Assembly (NCBI RefSeq): GCF_012273515.2
Contig: NZ_CP050975.2
Span: 4,650,001-4,714,000, forward strand
Source: Streptomyces sp. RPA4-2
GTDB lineage: Bacteria > Actinomycetota > Actinomycetes > Streptomycetales > Streptomycetaceae
DNA length: 64,000 nucleotides
Direction of reading: 5' to 3'
Shown here: piece by piece, positions 19,251 through 26,143 of the stretch
How positions within the stretch are numbered: position 1 is the first letter of the stretch
Layout of the letters: every line of letters begins with the position of its first letter
Notes under the pieces: generated by a model
Seen by the model: only the letters and a program-made list of their open reading frames with translations
What the model was told of the DNA's origin: nothing
The model's database searches: none
Made by a program: the position numbers and the translations under genes

Positions 19251-20123
19251 TCAGAAGTTCGGCGTCGAGAGCATCGCCGCGACCTTGCGGTCCGGGTCCT
19301 CGAAGCCGCGCCGGCCGTGCATCACGCGCTTGTTGTCGATCATGACGATGTCGCCGGCCTCCCACTGGAGGTCGACCCGCACCTCCTCGGTGGCGTCGAG
19401 CGCGTCCCAGCGGCAGTGCTGCGGGATGGTCGATCCGTCCTCGAAGGACACGATCGCGCCGGAGCCCAGGTAGCTGTTGCACAGCGTGGGCGCGTCCACA
19501 TAGCGCGCCTGCGGGACCGCGGAGACGGTCCACTTCCAATCGAGGTTCCCGGCGTCGTCGAAGTCGTACTCGAAGTCGTCGAACGTGGCGAACAGCGCCT
19601 CCAGCTCGGCGCGGTCGGCCGTGCCGAACACACGCTCCTGGTGTTCCGGGGCGGTCGGGAACGGAAGGCGCCAGGTCAGCCGGAGCTTGTCGAACAGGTC
19701 CCGGGTCTCCTTCGCGAGCCGCTTGTACGCCTCGACGCCGTCGTAGACCGTCGTCTCGCCGTCCTCGTCGGCCGGCCGCACGCAGTAGAACCACTGGAGG
19801 TCCGGGTGCAGCGGGCAGTAGCTCATCTCGGAGTGCGCCGGAATGGGATTCCGGTGTGCGTCGACGAGCAGCACCGCGCCGTCGTCGGAAATCGTCTCGC
19901 GGTTCGGATTCTGATGGAAGAAAAGCTTCGACGAAAACCTCTGCACGAGTTCGCGGAAATCGTCGGCAGTGGCCCCGAAACCGCGGAACATCAGCGTGCC
20001 GTGCTGCTTGAAGAGATCAGCGATCTCGGAGTGCGGGAGTTCGGCGAGAGGGAGATCTGCGCTCTCGATCACCAGACCGTGGTGATCGGAAAGGGGAGAG
20101 GTTTTGAAGGGGGTCGTCGTCAT
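19251..20123 (-). CDS. TauD/TfdA-like Fe(II)/2-oxoglutarate dioxygenase
   Basis: A 290-aa protein of the TauD/clavaminate-synthase-like superfamily. The metal-binding HxE part is visible as HSEMSY near residue 122. The distal His is in MHGRRGF near the C-terminus and is followed by the 2-oxoglutarate-binding Arg region. Relatives in NRPS clusters, such as SyrP-type proteins, hydroxylate an amino acid, free or bound to a carrier. It is the first gene of the minus-strand biosynthetic operon. I chose ATG 20123 (MTTTPFKT) because AGGAA lies five bases before it; the open frame extends 45 bases further upstream without a better site. Substrate unknown. The free-standing carrier protein on the other side of the promoter region is a possible partner. 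Confidence 0.88.
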   Translation of the reverse strand: MTTTPFKTSPLSDHHGLVIESADLPLAELPHSEIADLFKQHGTLMFRGFGATADDFRELVQRFSSKLFFHQNPNRETISDDGAVLLVDAHRNPIPAHSEMSYCPLHPDLQWFYCVRPADEDGETTVYDGVEAYKRLAKETRDLFDKLRLTWRLPFPTAPEHQERVFGTADRAELEALFATFDDFEYDFDDAGNLDWKWTVSAVPQARYVDAPTLCNSYLGSGAIVSFEDGSTIPQHCRWDALDATEEVRVDLQWEAGDIVMIDNKRVMHGRRGFEDPDRKVAAMLSTPNF

Positions 20124-20388
20124 GAGATTCCTACGTTGGGAGGGGCCCTGACTTTCGATCACGACCATGACGCTAGACGGGCTCCAAGCCGGTGAGCAAT
20201 ATCGGGATCATGGACGGATCCGGTCAATGACGGGGCGGCGTAATTCCGTCCAGGGACTGTTCCGCGCACTGTCCCCTAAACAGGTGTCACGGCTTTCGGG
20301 GGCGTGTGTCCGCGGCGTACCGCCGTGAACATGGGAGGCCGGCTGGTACACGCGGTACCTCCCCGTTTCCGGCATGGAAGGCAATGCG
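20124..20388. promoter_or_regulatory. divergent promoter region of the NRPS cluster
   Basis: The 265-bp gap between the minus-strand biosynthetic operon and the plus-strand carrier/PPTase pair must hold promoters for both. It contains GGGAC at 20253-20257 and GTCCC at 20271-20275 as an inverted repeat, and the direct repeat ACTGT at 20256-20260 and 20268-20272, which could be bound by one of the cluster regulators. No clear -35/-10 pair was identified. Confidence 0.45.
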
Positions 20389-20661
20389 GTGAAGGATGAC
20401 CTCGGGCTCGACGCCATTCGCGGCCGGCTCGCAGAGATCTGGTGCGAGGCCCTCGCCATGGACCAGGTCGGGGACGACACGGACTTCTTCGTCGCCGGCG
20501 GCCGCTCCCTGCTCGCGGTCCAGGTCTGCGCGCGGGCGGCCGATGCCTTCGGGGTCGAGGTGAGAAGCAGCGACCTGGCCCTCGACGCCCTGTTCGGCTC
20601 CATGGTGGAGCGCGTCGGAGAATCTCTGCCCTCGACCACGGGGAGAGCACGTGCTGCTTGA
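20389..20661 (+). CDS. free-standing peptidyl carrier protein
   Basis: A single carrier domain of 90 aa with DTDFFVAGGRSLLAV; the Ser in GGRSL is the phosphopantetheine site (usual form GGHSL). GTG 20389 is preferred over ATG 20374 because GGAAGG lies seven bases before the GTG, while the ATG has no ribosome site. The last codons overlap the PPTase start, so the two are co-translated. Lone PCPs in NRPS clusters usually carry one amino acid for off-line modification, often with their own adenylation enzyme. No separate adenylation gene is visible here, so loading may be in trans. Confidence 0.85.
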   Translation: MKDDLGLDAIRGRLAEIWCEALAMDQVGDDTDFFVAGGRSLLAVQVCARAADAFGVEVRSSDLALDALFGSMVERVGESLPSTTGRARAA

Positions 20662-21427
20662 CGCACCTCAGGTGGTCCCGGTGCTCGGTCCGGCCGACTG
20701 CCACATCTGGTGGGCCGATCCGGCCACGGTCACCGACGACTGCGTGGCCCTGCTCGACGGGACCGAGCGGGAGCGGATCCCGCAGCAGCGCAGGACGGAG
20801 GACCGCCGGCGGTTCATCGCCGGCCGGGCCCTGCTGCGTACCGCCGCGGCGGGCTATCTCGGCCTTCCGCCGCGGCGACTGGAGGTGGTCGCCCGCTGCC
20901 CCGACTGCTCCAGGAACCACGGCAAGCCCGAACTCCCGGGCACCGGGCTCCAGGTGTCGGTGTCGCACTCGGGCACCCGGGTGGCGGTCGCCGTCACCCG
21001 GGCGGGTGCGGTCGGGATCGACGTGGAGGAGATCAGCACGTCGGTGTCGCCCGCGGAACTGCTCCCCCATGTCATCGGACCGGCCGAACCCCGCACCCCG
21101 GCCCACGCCACCGCGAGCGGCTTCCACCGGATGTGGACCCGGAAGGAGGCCGTGCTCAAGGCGACGGGCCAGGGACTGCGGGTGCCGTTGTCCGACGTCG
21201 GGGTGTCGGCTCCGGAGGAGGCCCCGAGGGTGCTGTTCCTGAGAGGTCCGTCGGCGGGGCCGGCCGAGGACTTCGTGCTGGCCGACCTGGAGGCGGGTGC
21301 GGGCTGTGCGGCGGCGGTCGCGGTGATCGGCGGCGGGCCGCTGGTCTTCACCGCCTACTCCCGGAGCCGTCCCTCGGCCGCTGCCTTCAGTCCGGGGCCG
21401 CCGCGGGCCGCGGAGACCGGGCGCTGA
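20651..21427 (+). CDS. Sfp-type 4'-phosphopantetheinyl transferase
   Basis: A 258-aa PPTase that would convert the carrier domains of the cluster from apo to holo form using coenzyme A. The three family signatures are present: VSVSHSG near residue 97, the Mg-binding GIDVEEI near 120, and the catalytic MWTRKEAVLKATGQGL near 158. Length and motif spacing fit the Sfp/Gsp family. It starts at GTG 20651, preceded by GGGAGAG, inside the end of the carrier gene (11-bp overlap). A dedicated PPTase next to its carrier protein is common in Streptomyces NRPS clusters. The last 30 residues are low-complexity and probably unstructured. Confidence 0.93.
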   Translation: MLLDAPQVVPVLGPADCHIWWADPATVTDDCVALLDGTERERIPQQRRTEDRRRFIAGRALLRTAAAGYLGLPPRRLEVVARCPDCSRNHGKPELPGTGLQVSVSHSGTRVAVAVTRAGAVGIDVEEISTSVSPAELLPHVIGPAEPRTPAHATASGFHRMWTRKEAVLKATGQGLRVPLSDVGVSAPEEAPRVLFLRGPSAGPAEDFVLADLEAGAGCAAAVAVIGGGPLVFTAYSRSRPSAAAFSPGPPRAAETGR

Positions 21428-21621
21428 GCGGCCTCATGTCCGTCCACACCGGTCCGACGTGGTCGAGACACGGCCGCCGCTCGCCGCGGAACCCGTCCGC
21501 CACCCGGCCAGCCGGCGGCTCGCGGTCCGTCGGCCGGGCGAGCGGCCGGCCGGCCGCAACACGCCCTAGTACCGCGGTTCGTGATCGTGGGCCACGGGAC
21601 GGGTGCGGTCGCCGTCGGACG

Positions 21622-22245
21622 TCATGTCTCCACCTGCTGTCGTGCTCGGAACTCGGGGTGCGCGGACGGAGAGCGCGACGTGGTCAGGGCGGCGCGGACC
21701 AGCTGGGCCTTGTTGTGCGCGCCCAGCTTGGAGCGGATGCGCTTCACGTACGTGTCGACCGTGTGCTGGCTGATGCCGATCCGCCGGGCCGCCTGGTCAT
21801 GGGTGCAGCCCTCGACGAGATGCCTGAGCACCTCCCGCTCCCGCGGGGAGAGGGTGGCGACACCCTGTCGGGCGACGGTCCCGGCACCGGCCGCGGCCGG
21901 CCCCGGGCCGGCCACCCGCCGGATGGCGTCCACCAGCAGCAGGGGCGCGTCGTCGAACGGATGCGTCTCGCCCGCCCGGTCCGGGCTCGTGTCCCGGGCC
22001 GCGGCGGCCCTGTCGGCGGTCAGCAGGACCGTCCGGGCGGCGGGCACCCCGGCCGTCCCGCGGGCGGGCTCGGGCAGCTCGTCGAGCAGGCCCAGGTCCA
22101 GGACCAGACAGTCGACCGTGCCGGCCGGCACCGCGAAGGGGGTGCCCGTGGCGAACGCGACCTCGATGTCGGCCTCCGCGTCGAGCAGACAGCGGACGCC
22201 CAGCACGGCGAGCTGGTTCCGGATGAAGATCCCGGCACGAACCAT
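21622..22245 (-). CDS. orphan LuxR-type response regulator
   Basis: A 207-aa regulator. The C-terminal LuxR helix-turn-helix reads LSPREREVLRHLVEG, then GISQHTVDTYVKRI. The N-terminal half looks like a receiver domain: beta-strand VDCLVLDLGLLDEL could hold the phospho-acceptor Asp, but the acidic pocket at the N-terminus (usually DD or ED) is not seen, so it may not be phosphorylated normally. No partner kinase lies nearby. ATG 22245 is chosen because GGGGAG precedes it by about six bases; the frame stays open upstream without a good start. Placed next to the PPTase, it is a likely pathway-specific regulator. Confidence 0.85.
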   Translation of the reverse strand: MVRAGIFIRNQLAVLGVRCLLDAEADIEVAFATGTPFAVPAGTVDCLVLDLGLLDELPEPARGTAGVPAARTVLLTADRAAAARDTSPDRAGETHPFDDAPLLLVDAIRRVAGPGPAAAGAGTVARQGVATLSPREREVLRHLVEGCTHDQAARRIGISQHTVDTYVKRIRSKLGAHNKAQLVRAALTTSRSPSAHPEFRARQQVET

Positions 22246-22623
22246 GTCGACTCCCCGTCTGCGCTGGTTCCGGTCCACTCCGGCGGTACGAGGCCAATCT
22301 CCATGATCGGCGCACCGACCGGAAGACCACTCCGGTGGCCCGTTGGGGCCCTGGACACAAGGGGACATCCGGGTGCCGGCGCGGGCCGGCCGAGGACGGG
22401 GTACGGCGGGACGACCGGCCCACGACGGGACGGCCCGGGTACGGCGGCGAGACGCGGCCGCGTGCGGACACCGCCGGGCGCGCGGACTGCCGGCGGCCGT
22501 CCCGGGCGAAGGCAGGCGCCTCCGTCGCGGCAGACCGTCCGGCCGGAGGCGGGTGACTCGGGCACGGGCGGGTTGTTCGGCCGGAGGCCGGGAAGAGGGG
22601 CTGTCCGCGGCGCGGACGACGGT
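22246..22623. other. intergenic stretch between two regulators
   Basis: The 378 bases between the LuxR-type gene (start 22245) and the end of the TrmB/LuxR gene (22624) are very GC-rich. Frames running through them are read-through of neighbours without a start and ribosome site of their own. They should contain the promoter of the LuxR-type gene; I see no confident promoter or terminator. Confidence 0.4.
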
Positions 22624-23619
22624 TCAGCGGTGCTCCGAGAGCCAGCCGTTCTGCACCGCTCGAACGCCCGCCTCGAACCGGCTGCGCGCTCCGAGCCGGG
22701 TCATCAGCTCGGAGGCCAGCCGCCGCGCGGTACGCGGCGACACCCCGAGCCGCTTGGCGATGGTCTCGTCCGTGTGCCCCTCGGCCAGCAGGATCACGAC
22801 CATGGACTGCTGGTCGGTGAGCCCCTGGTCGTCGGCCCTGCTCTCCTCGTTCAGCGGCCGGGCGCCGTTCCAGACGCTGTCGAACAGCGCGCACAGCGCG
22901 GTCAGCGTGCCGTGGCCGGTCAGCACCACCGCGCCCTCGGCACTGTTGTTGCTGTTCACGGGCATGACGGCCGCCTTGCGGTCGACGACGATCATCCGGG
23001 TCGGCAGGGTCGGCACCGTACGCACCTCGCCGCCCAGCTTGGACAGCCAGCTCACGTACTGGAGGGTGTGCGGGCTGTTGCAGGCGCTGTTGAGGTAGAC
23101 CGTCCGCATCCGGACACCGCGCTCCAGCAGCTCCCGGTTGAGCGGCTTCGCGGCCTCGATGTGCTCCGGCCGCTGGGGCCCGTCCGGGGCGAAGGTCATG
23201 ACCTCCTCCCGCGTCTCCCGGGTGAGTGCCGCGAGCCGGTCGCGGATCTGGTCGATCCCGGTCAGGCGCTCGCTGTGCGGGCCTGCGTCGGCCGGCCGTG
23301 CCTCCGCGTACTCCGCGATCAGCCGGGCCGCGGCCGCCCGCGACTCCTCCAGCTGTTTCTGATGCGCCGCGAGCTCGGCCTGCTGGCGCGCCATCAGCAC
23401 CTGGAGGCCGACCTCGGGCGATACGGGCCACAGCTCGCCCTCCCGGTCGTAGGAGGGTCTCAGCAAGGCCAGTTCGCTCAGCGTGTCCAGTCCGTGGCGG
23501 GCCTGCTCGGGAGTGAGTCCCAGTCGCTCGGCGAGATCCGCCACGCCGTCACGCGGCCGTGCCAGGAGACCTCGGTAGACGGCCTCGGCAATGGAATCGA
23601 GACCAAGCGACTTCAGCAC
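22624..23619 (-). CDS. TrmB-like/LuxR helix-turn-helix regulator
   Basis: A 331-aa protein starting at GTG 23619 after GGGGGGAG. The N-terminal 70 residues form a TrmB-type winged helix (GLDSIAEAVYRGLLARP, then AERLGLTPEQARHGLDTL). A coiled segment follows, then a sensor-like middle domain, and the last 65 residues are a LuxR-type helix-turn-helix (LTDQQSMVVILLAEGHTDETIAKRLGVSPRTA in two pieces). This architecture is common in actinomycetes and the ligand is usually unknown. It is transcribed away from the 106-aa/47-aa small gene pair, and the shared intergenic region has a 10-bp palindrome, so it may control that pair as well as the NRPS operon. Confidence 0.87.
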   Translation of the reverse strand: MLKSLGLDSIAEAVYRGLLARPRDGVADLAERLGLTPEQARHGLDTLSELALLRPSYDREGELWPVSPEVGLQVLMARQQAELAAHQKQLEESRAAAARLIAEYAEARPADAGPHSERLTGIDQIRDRLAALTRETREEVMTFAPDGPQRPEHIEAAKPLNRELLERGVRMRTVYLNSACNSPHTLQYVSWLSKLGGEVRTVPTLPTRMIVVDRKAAVMPVNSNNSAEGAVVLTGHGTLTALCALFDSVWNGARPLNEESRADDQGLTDQQSMVVILLAEGHTDETIAKRLGVSPRTARRLASELMTRLGARSRFEAGVRAVQNGWLSEHR

Positions 23620-23665
23620 GGCACATCTCCCCCCGGAGGTCTTGCTGTAAAGACACGTACATCAT

Positions 23666-23675
23666 CACACGTGTG
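23666..23675. promoter_or_regulatory. candidate operator palindrome
   Basis: CACACGTGTG is a perfect 10-bp palindrome in the 149-bp gap between the divergent TrmB/LuxR gene and the small-protein gene. A further ACACGT lies at 23652-23657. Operator function is inferred from position only. Confidence 0.3.
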
Positions 23676-23768
23676 GCGCGGTTTCTACAGAAGGCCGCCT
23701 GGACTGTACCGGCCATTGCCGGAATGGGACTTCTGGTGCTCTTCTCCCGTGTTCGCCCTTTTGGGAAA

Positions 23769-24089
23769 ATGCGAGGCGTGTATCTCGTTCACACCGAACT
23801 CCTTAACAGGAAGGCGGACTCGTGCATCCCCCAGAACCTCGCGGATCTCCTTCACGCCTTGGCGCACCCCGACGACGGCGTGGAGCATGTGGTCATCCAC
23901 CCCCATCCGGGACATGGGGTGACGGTGGGCGTCTACCTGCTGGCTGACCACCTCCGGAGTGCGGAGGAGACAGCGGCGAGACTGTGCCGACGCGCGGTGG
24001 CCGAGATCGGACCACTGCCGGGATGGCAGGTCGGACGCTCCGAGGTACCGCTGCTGGCCCCGTACGGCCTCGACGGCCTCATCGACTGA
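23769..24089 (+). CDS. conserved-looking hypothetical protein, 106 aa
   Basis: I do not recognise this family. From ATG 23769 the protein is MRGVYLVHTELL..., with no signal peptide or transmembrane segment, a His/Pro-rich middle (VVIHPHPGHGVTVGVYLLADHL) and an Arg-rich helix (EETAARLCRRAVAEIG). The frame is open well upstream to 23559, but that part overlaps the start of the divergent regulator, so the short form is more likely. GGGAAA sits close before the ATG. Codon use and GC3 look genuine. It precedes the 47-aa exported peptide by 139 bp on the same strand. Confidence 0.6.
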   Translation: MRGVYLVHTELLNRKADSCIPQNLADLLHALAHPDDGVEHVVIHPHPGHGVTVGVYLLADHLRSAEETAARLCRRAVAEIGPLPGWQVGRSEVPLLAPYGLDGLID

Positions 24090-24150
24090 GCCCTGCGATG
24101 CGGCCCGCTGACCTCTTCGGTCCAGGGCCCGTTCCGTCCACCAGAACTCT

Positions 24151-24217
24151 CTTCCGAAGGTCTTTCTGCTTGGCGAAGCTTTGTCGCACAGAAGGAACAA
24201 CTCACCGACTTCGGAAG
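24151..24217 (+). promoter_or_regulatory. inverted repeat covering the ribosome site of the small peptide
   Basis: CTTCCGAAG at 24151-24159 is the exact reverse complement of CTTCGGAAG at 24209-24217. The second arm includes most of the GGAAGGG ribosome site (24213-24219) of the 47-aa peptide gene. A transcript starting upstream of 24151 could fold so that the site is masked. The distance between the arms is 49 bases, so stability is uncertain. Confidence 0.3.
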
Positions 24218-24228
24218 GGATTCCTACG

Positions 24229-24372
24229 TTGCTGCGCTTTCATCCCGCCCGCTGGGCCGCGATTCTCCTGACGGCCTTCGCTCTCCTGACCCCGGCGTTC
24301 GAAGTGTCCGGCAACACCACGGACTCCGTGGTCGCCGGCGCCCCTGCGCCGGACGACATGATCTGGGGCTGA
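24229..24372 (+). CDS. small exported peptide, 47 aa, ending DDMIWG
   Basis: TTG 24229 follows GGAAGGG by nine bases and gives a 47-aa protein. Residues 1-9 are basic (RFHPARW), 10-24 are a hydrophobic run (AAILLTAFALLTPAF), and about 20 polar residues follow (NTTDSVV...APAPDDMIWG). This is the layout of a Sec signal peptide with a very short mature part. The frame extends upstream to 24181 but without a ribosome site. I do not recognise the family. Position beside a divergent TrmB/LuxR regulator suggests an exported signal or a small envelope peptide. A short hairpin follows at 24380. Confidence 0.55.
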   Translation: MLRFHPARWAAILLTAFALLTPAFEVSGNTTDSVVAGAPAPDDMIWG

Positions 24373-24977
24373 CACCGCCTCGACGCCGTGGCGTCGACCG
24401 GTGGCGCGGGATGCGGGTGCGCGAGGCGCCCTCTCCAGAATGTCGGACGGCACCGAGGTCATCGGGCTTCGGTGCGGTCTCGACCTTCACCCGCAGGAGC
24501 CACCGTGCACGGCGGCCCGACGCGGCACCGGCGGGGACGACCGGGCGACCGAATAACCGGGTGACCGGGTGACCGCGGCAGGATTTCGAGTCGTAGGTCA
24601 GAGCCACAGCAAAGTCCGGCGGTATCGCCGACTCCGCGCATCACGAGCGCGGGATATCCGGTCTCCTGACGAATATCGTCCCTACGATTGACCGCGTTCT
24701 CTGCGTTCTCCGCGTGCTCCGTTTCCCGGTTCCAGCTCCGCGCCGACAGGCGGCGATCCGCCTCTGTCCTGATCATCCGCATCCAGCACGCGGGCATCGG
24801 CTGAATGCGACTCCAGAACCCGTTCGTCGACGTCGGGACACCTCGCGGGCCGCCCCACCGACCGGGCTTCAGCGGCTGGCCGCGACAGCGGGCGGTGACC
24901 TTACTGGTGAGGACGGTAACCACTCACCTGTGCGGACCTCCGCACGACCGTGCGGGCATATGCGCCAGAATGGCGCG
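24373..24977. other. junction between NRPS cluster and conserved core
   Basis: About 600 bases without a convincing gene. They contain the hairpin at 24380, a short tandem of CCGGGYGACCG-like units at about 24540-24575, and AT-richer patches (for example 24655-24700) that could hold the promoter of the HAD gene. No tRNA, integrase remnant or att-like direct repeat was recognised. Confidence 0.4.
24380..24397 (+). terminator. short hairpin after the small peptide gene
   Basis: TCGACGCC and GGCGTCGA are separated by two bases, starting seven bases after the stop codon. The 8-bp stem has no T-run, as is usual in Streptomyces. Confidence 0.4.
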
Positions 24978-25895
24978 GTGACCCCAGCGACCCGACAGCC
25001 CGAGCCACCAGCCCCCCGCGCCTCCCGCACGGTCTCGACCGCGCTCGAACAAGGAGGTACCCCCATCGTCCCGCCCCGCCTGATCGCCACCGACCTCGAC
25101 GGCACCCTGCTGCGCGACGACAAGTCGGTGTCCGAGCGCACGGTCGCCGCCCTCGCCGCCGCCGAGGAGGCCGGCATCGAGGTCTTCTTCGTCACCGGGC
25201 GCCCGGCGCGCTGGATGGACGTCGTCAGCGACCACGTGCACGGTCACGGCCTGGCGATCTGCGGCAACGGCGCCGCCGTGGTCGACCTGCACGGCGGCCC
25301 CGGTGCCCACCGGTTCGTCAAGGTGCGGGAGCTCGCGCGGGAGAACGCGCTCGACGCCGTACGGCTGGTACGGGAGGCCGCGCCGGGCGCGGTGTTCGCC
25401 GTGGAACAGACGTACGGCTTCTACCAGGAGCCCGCGTACCCCAAGCTGCACCTGGAGCTTCCGGACGCCCTCGGGCCCGCCGAGAAGCTGCTGGCACCTG
25501 ACGCTCCCGGCGCCGGTGAGCCGGTGCTCAAGATCCTCGCCTTCCATCACGAGCTCGAACCCGACGCCTTCCTCACCGTGGCGCGCCGCGCGGTCGGCGG
25601 CCGTGCCACCGTCACCCGCTCCAGCCCCAGCGCGCTGTTGGAGATCAGCGGCCCGGACGTCTCCAAGGCCAGCACGCTCGCGCTGTGCTGCGCCGAGCGC
25701 GGTATCGCGCCGGAGGAGGTCGTCGCCTTCGGGGACATGCCGAACGACGTCGAGATGCTCACCTGGGCGGGCACGTCGTACGCGATGGGCAACGCCCACC
25801 CCGACGTGATCGCCGCGGCCTCCGGCCGTACGGTCGCCAACAACGAGGACGGGGTGGCGGTCGTCATCGAGCGGATCATCGCCGACCGGCTGTAA
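24978..25895 (+). CDS. Cof-type HAD phosphatase
   Basis: HAD hydrolase of the Cof/IIB type, cytoplasmic, probably acting on sugar phosphates. Motif I is DLDGTLL, motif II is VTGRP, and motifs III and IV are the Lys in SKAST with GDMPNDVEML. The cap domain lies between. The start is uncertain. GTG 24978 opens a 305-aa form whose first 28 residues look disordered and lack a ribosome site. A perfect AAGGAGGT at 25051-25058 instead points to an ATC codon at 25065 (IVPPRLIATDLDG), six bases downstream and in frame, giving a 276-aa form that starts just before the catalytic motif. It converges with the histidine kinase gene. Confidence 0.88.
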   Translation: MTPATRQPEPPAPRASRTVSTALEQGGTPIVPPRLIATDLDGTLLRDDKSVSERTVAALAAAEEAGIEVFFVTGRPARWMDVVSDHVHGHGLAICGNGAAVVDLHGGPGAHRFVKVRELARENALDAVRLVREAAPGAVFAVEQTYGFYQEPAYPKLHLELPDALGPAEKLLAPDAPGAGEPVLKILAFHHELEPDAFLTVARRAVGGRATVTRSSPSALLEISGPDVSKASTLALCCAERGIAPEEVVAFGDMPNDVEMLTWAGTSYAMGNAHPDVIAAASGRTVANNEDGVAVVIERIIADRL

Positions 25896-25950
25896 CCCCG
25901 AGACGCAGAAACGATTCGAGCAGGCATCACTGTCTACCGGACCGCGATCC

Positions 25951-25985
25951 CGGGCCGGGCCGGGCCGGGCCGGGCCGGGCCGGGC
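25951..25985. repeat. (CGGGC)x7 tandem repeat
   Basis: Seven exact copies of CGGGC in a row, followed by CGGCC, between the convergent HAD and kinase genes. A simple repeat likely to vary by slippage between strains; it may also form structure that helps end transcription. Confidence 0.9.
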
Positions 25986-26143
25986 CGGCCGCGGCACAGG
26001 ACCGACGGCCCAGCCCGGTCGCGGGTACCGCGAAGTCCTGCCCGGTACGGCGGTGGGCCCAGCGCTCGCCGCCGCTGCCGAAGCCCGCGGAGATCGTTCA
26101 CGTCGTACGCCCGGGGGGACACACACCCCCGGACGGCGTCCTT

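Noticed and set aside
21797..23431. Minus-strand 544-codon frame across both regulator genes
   Set aside because: Shadow frame; real regulators with helix-turn-helix motifs lie in other frames on the same strand.
24580..24610. tRNA-like TTCGAGTC element as an attachment site
   Set aside because: No cloverleaf could be completed around it and no second copy was found.
24714..24977. Longer start of the HAD gene
   Set aside because: The extra stretch is low-complexity, has no ribosome site, and runs through a gene-free junction.
25951..25985. CRISPR-like array
   Set aside because: Units of five bases without spacers; a simple tandem repeat. No CRISPR array or cas gene is seen anywhere.
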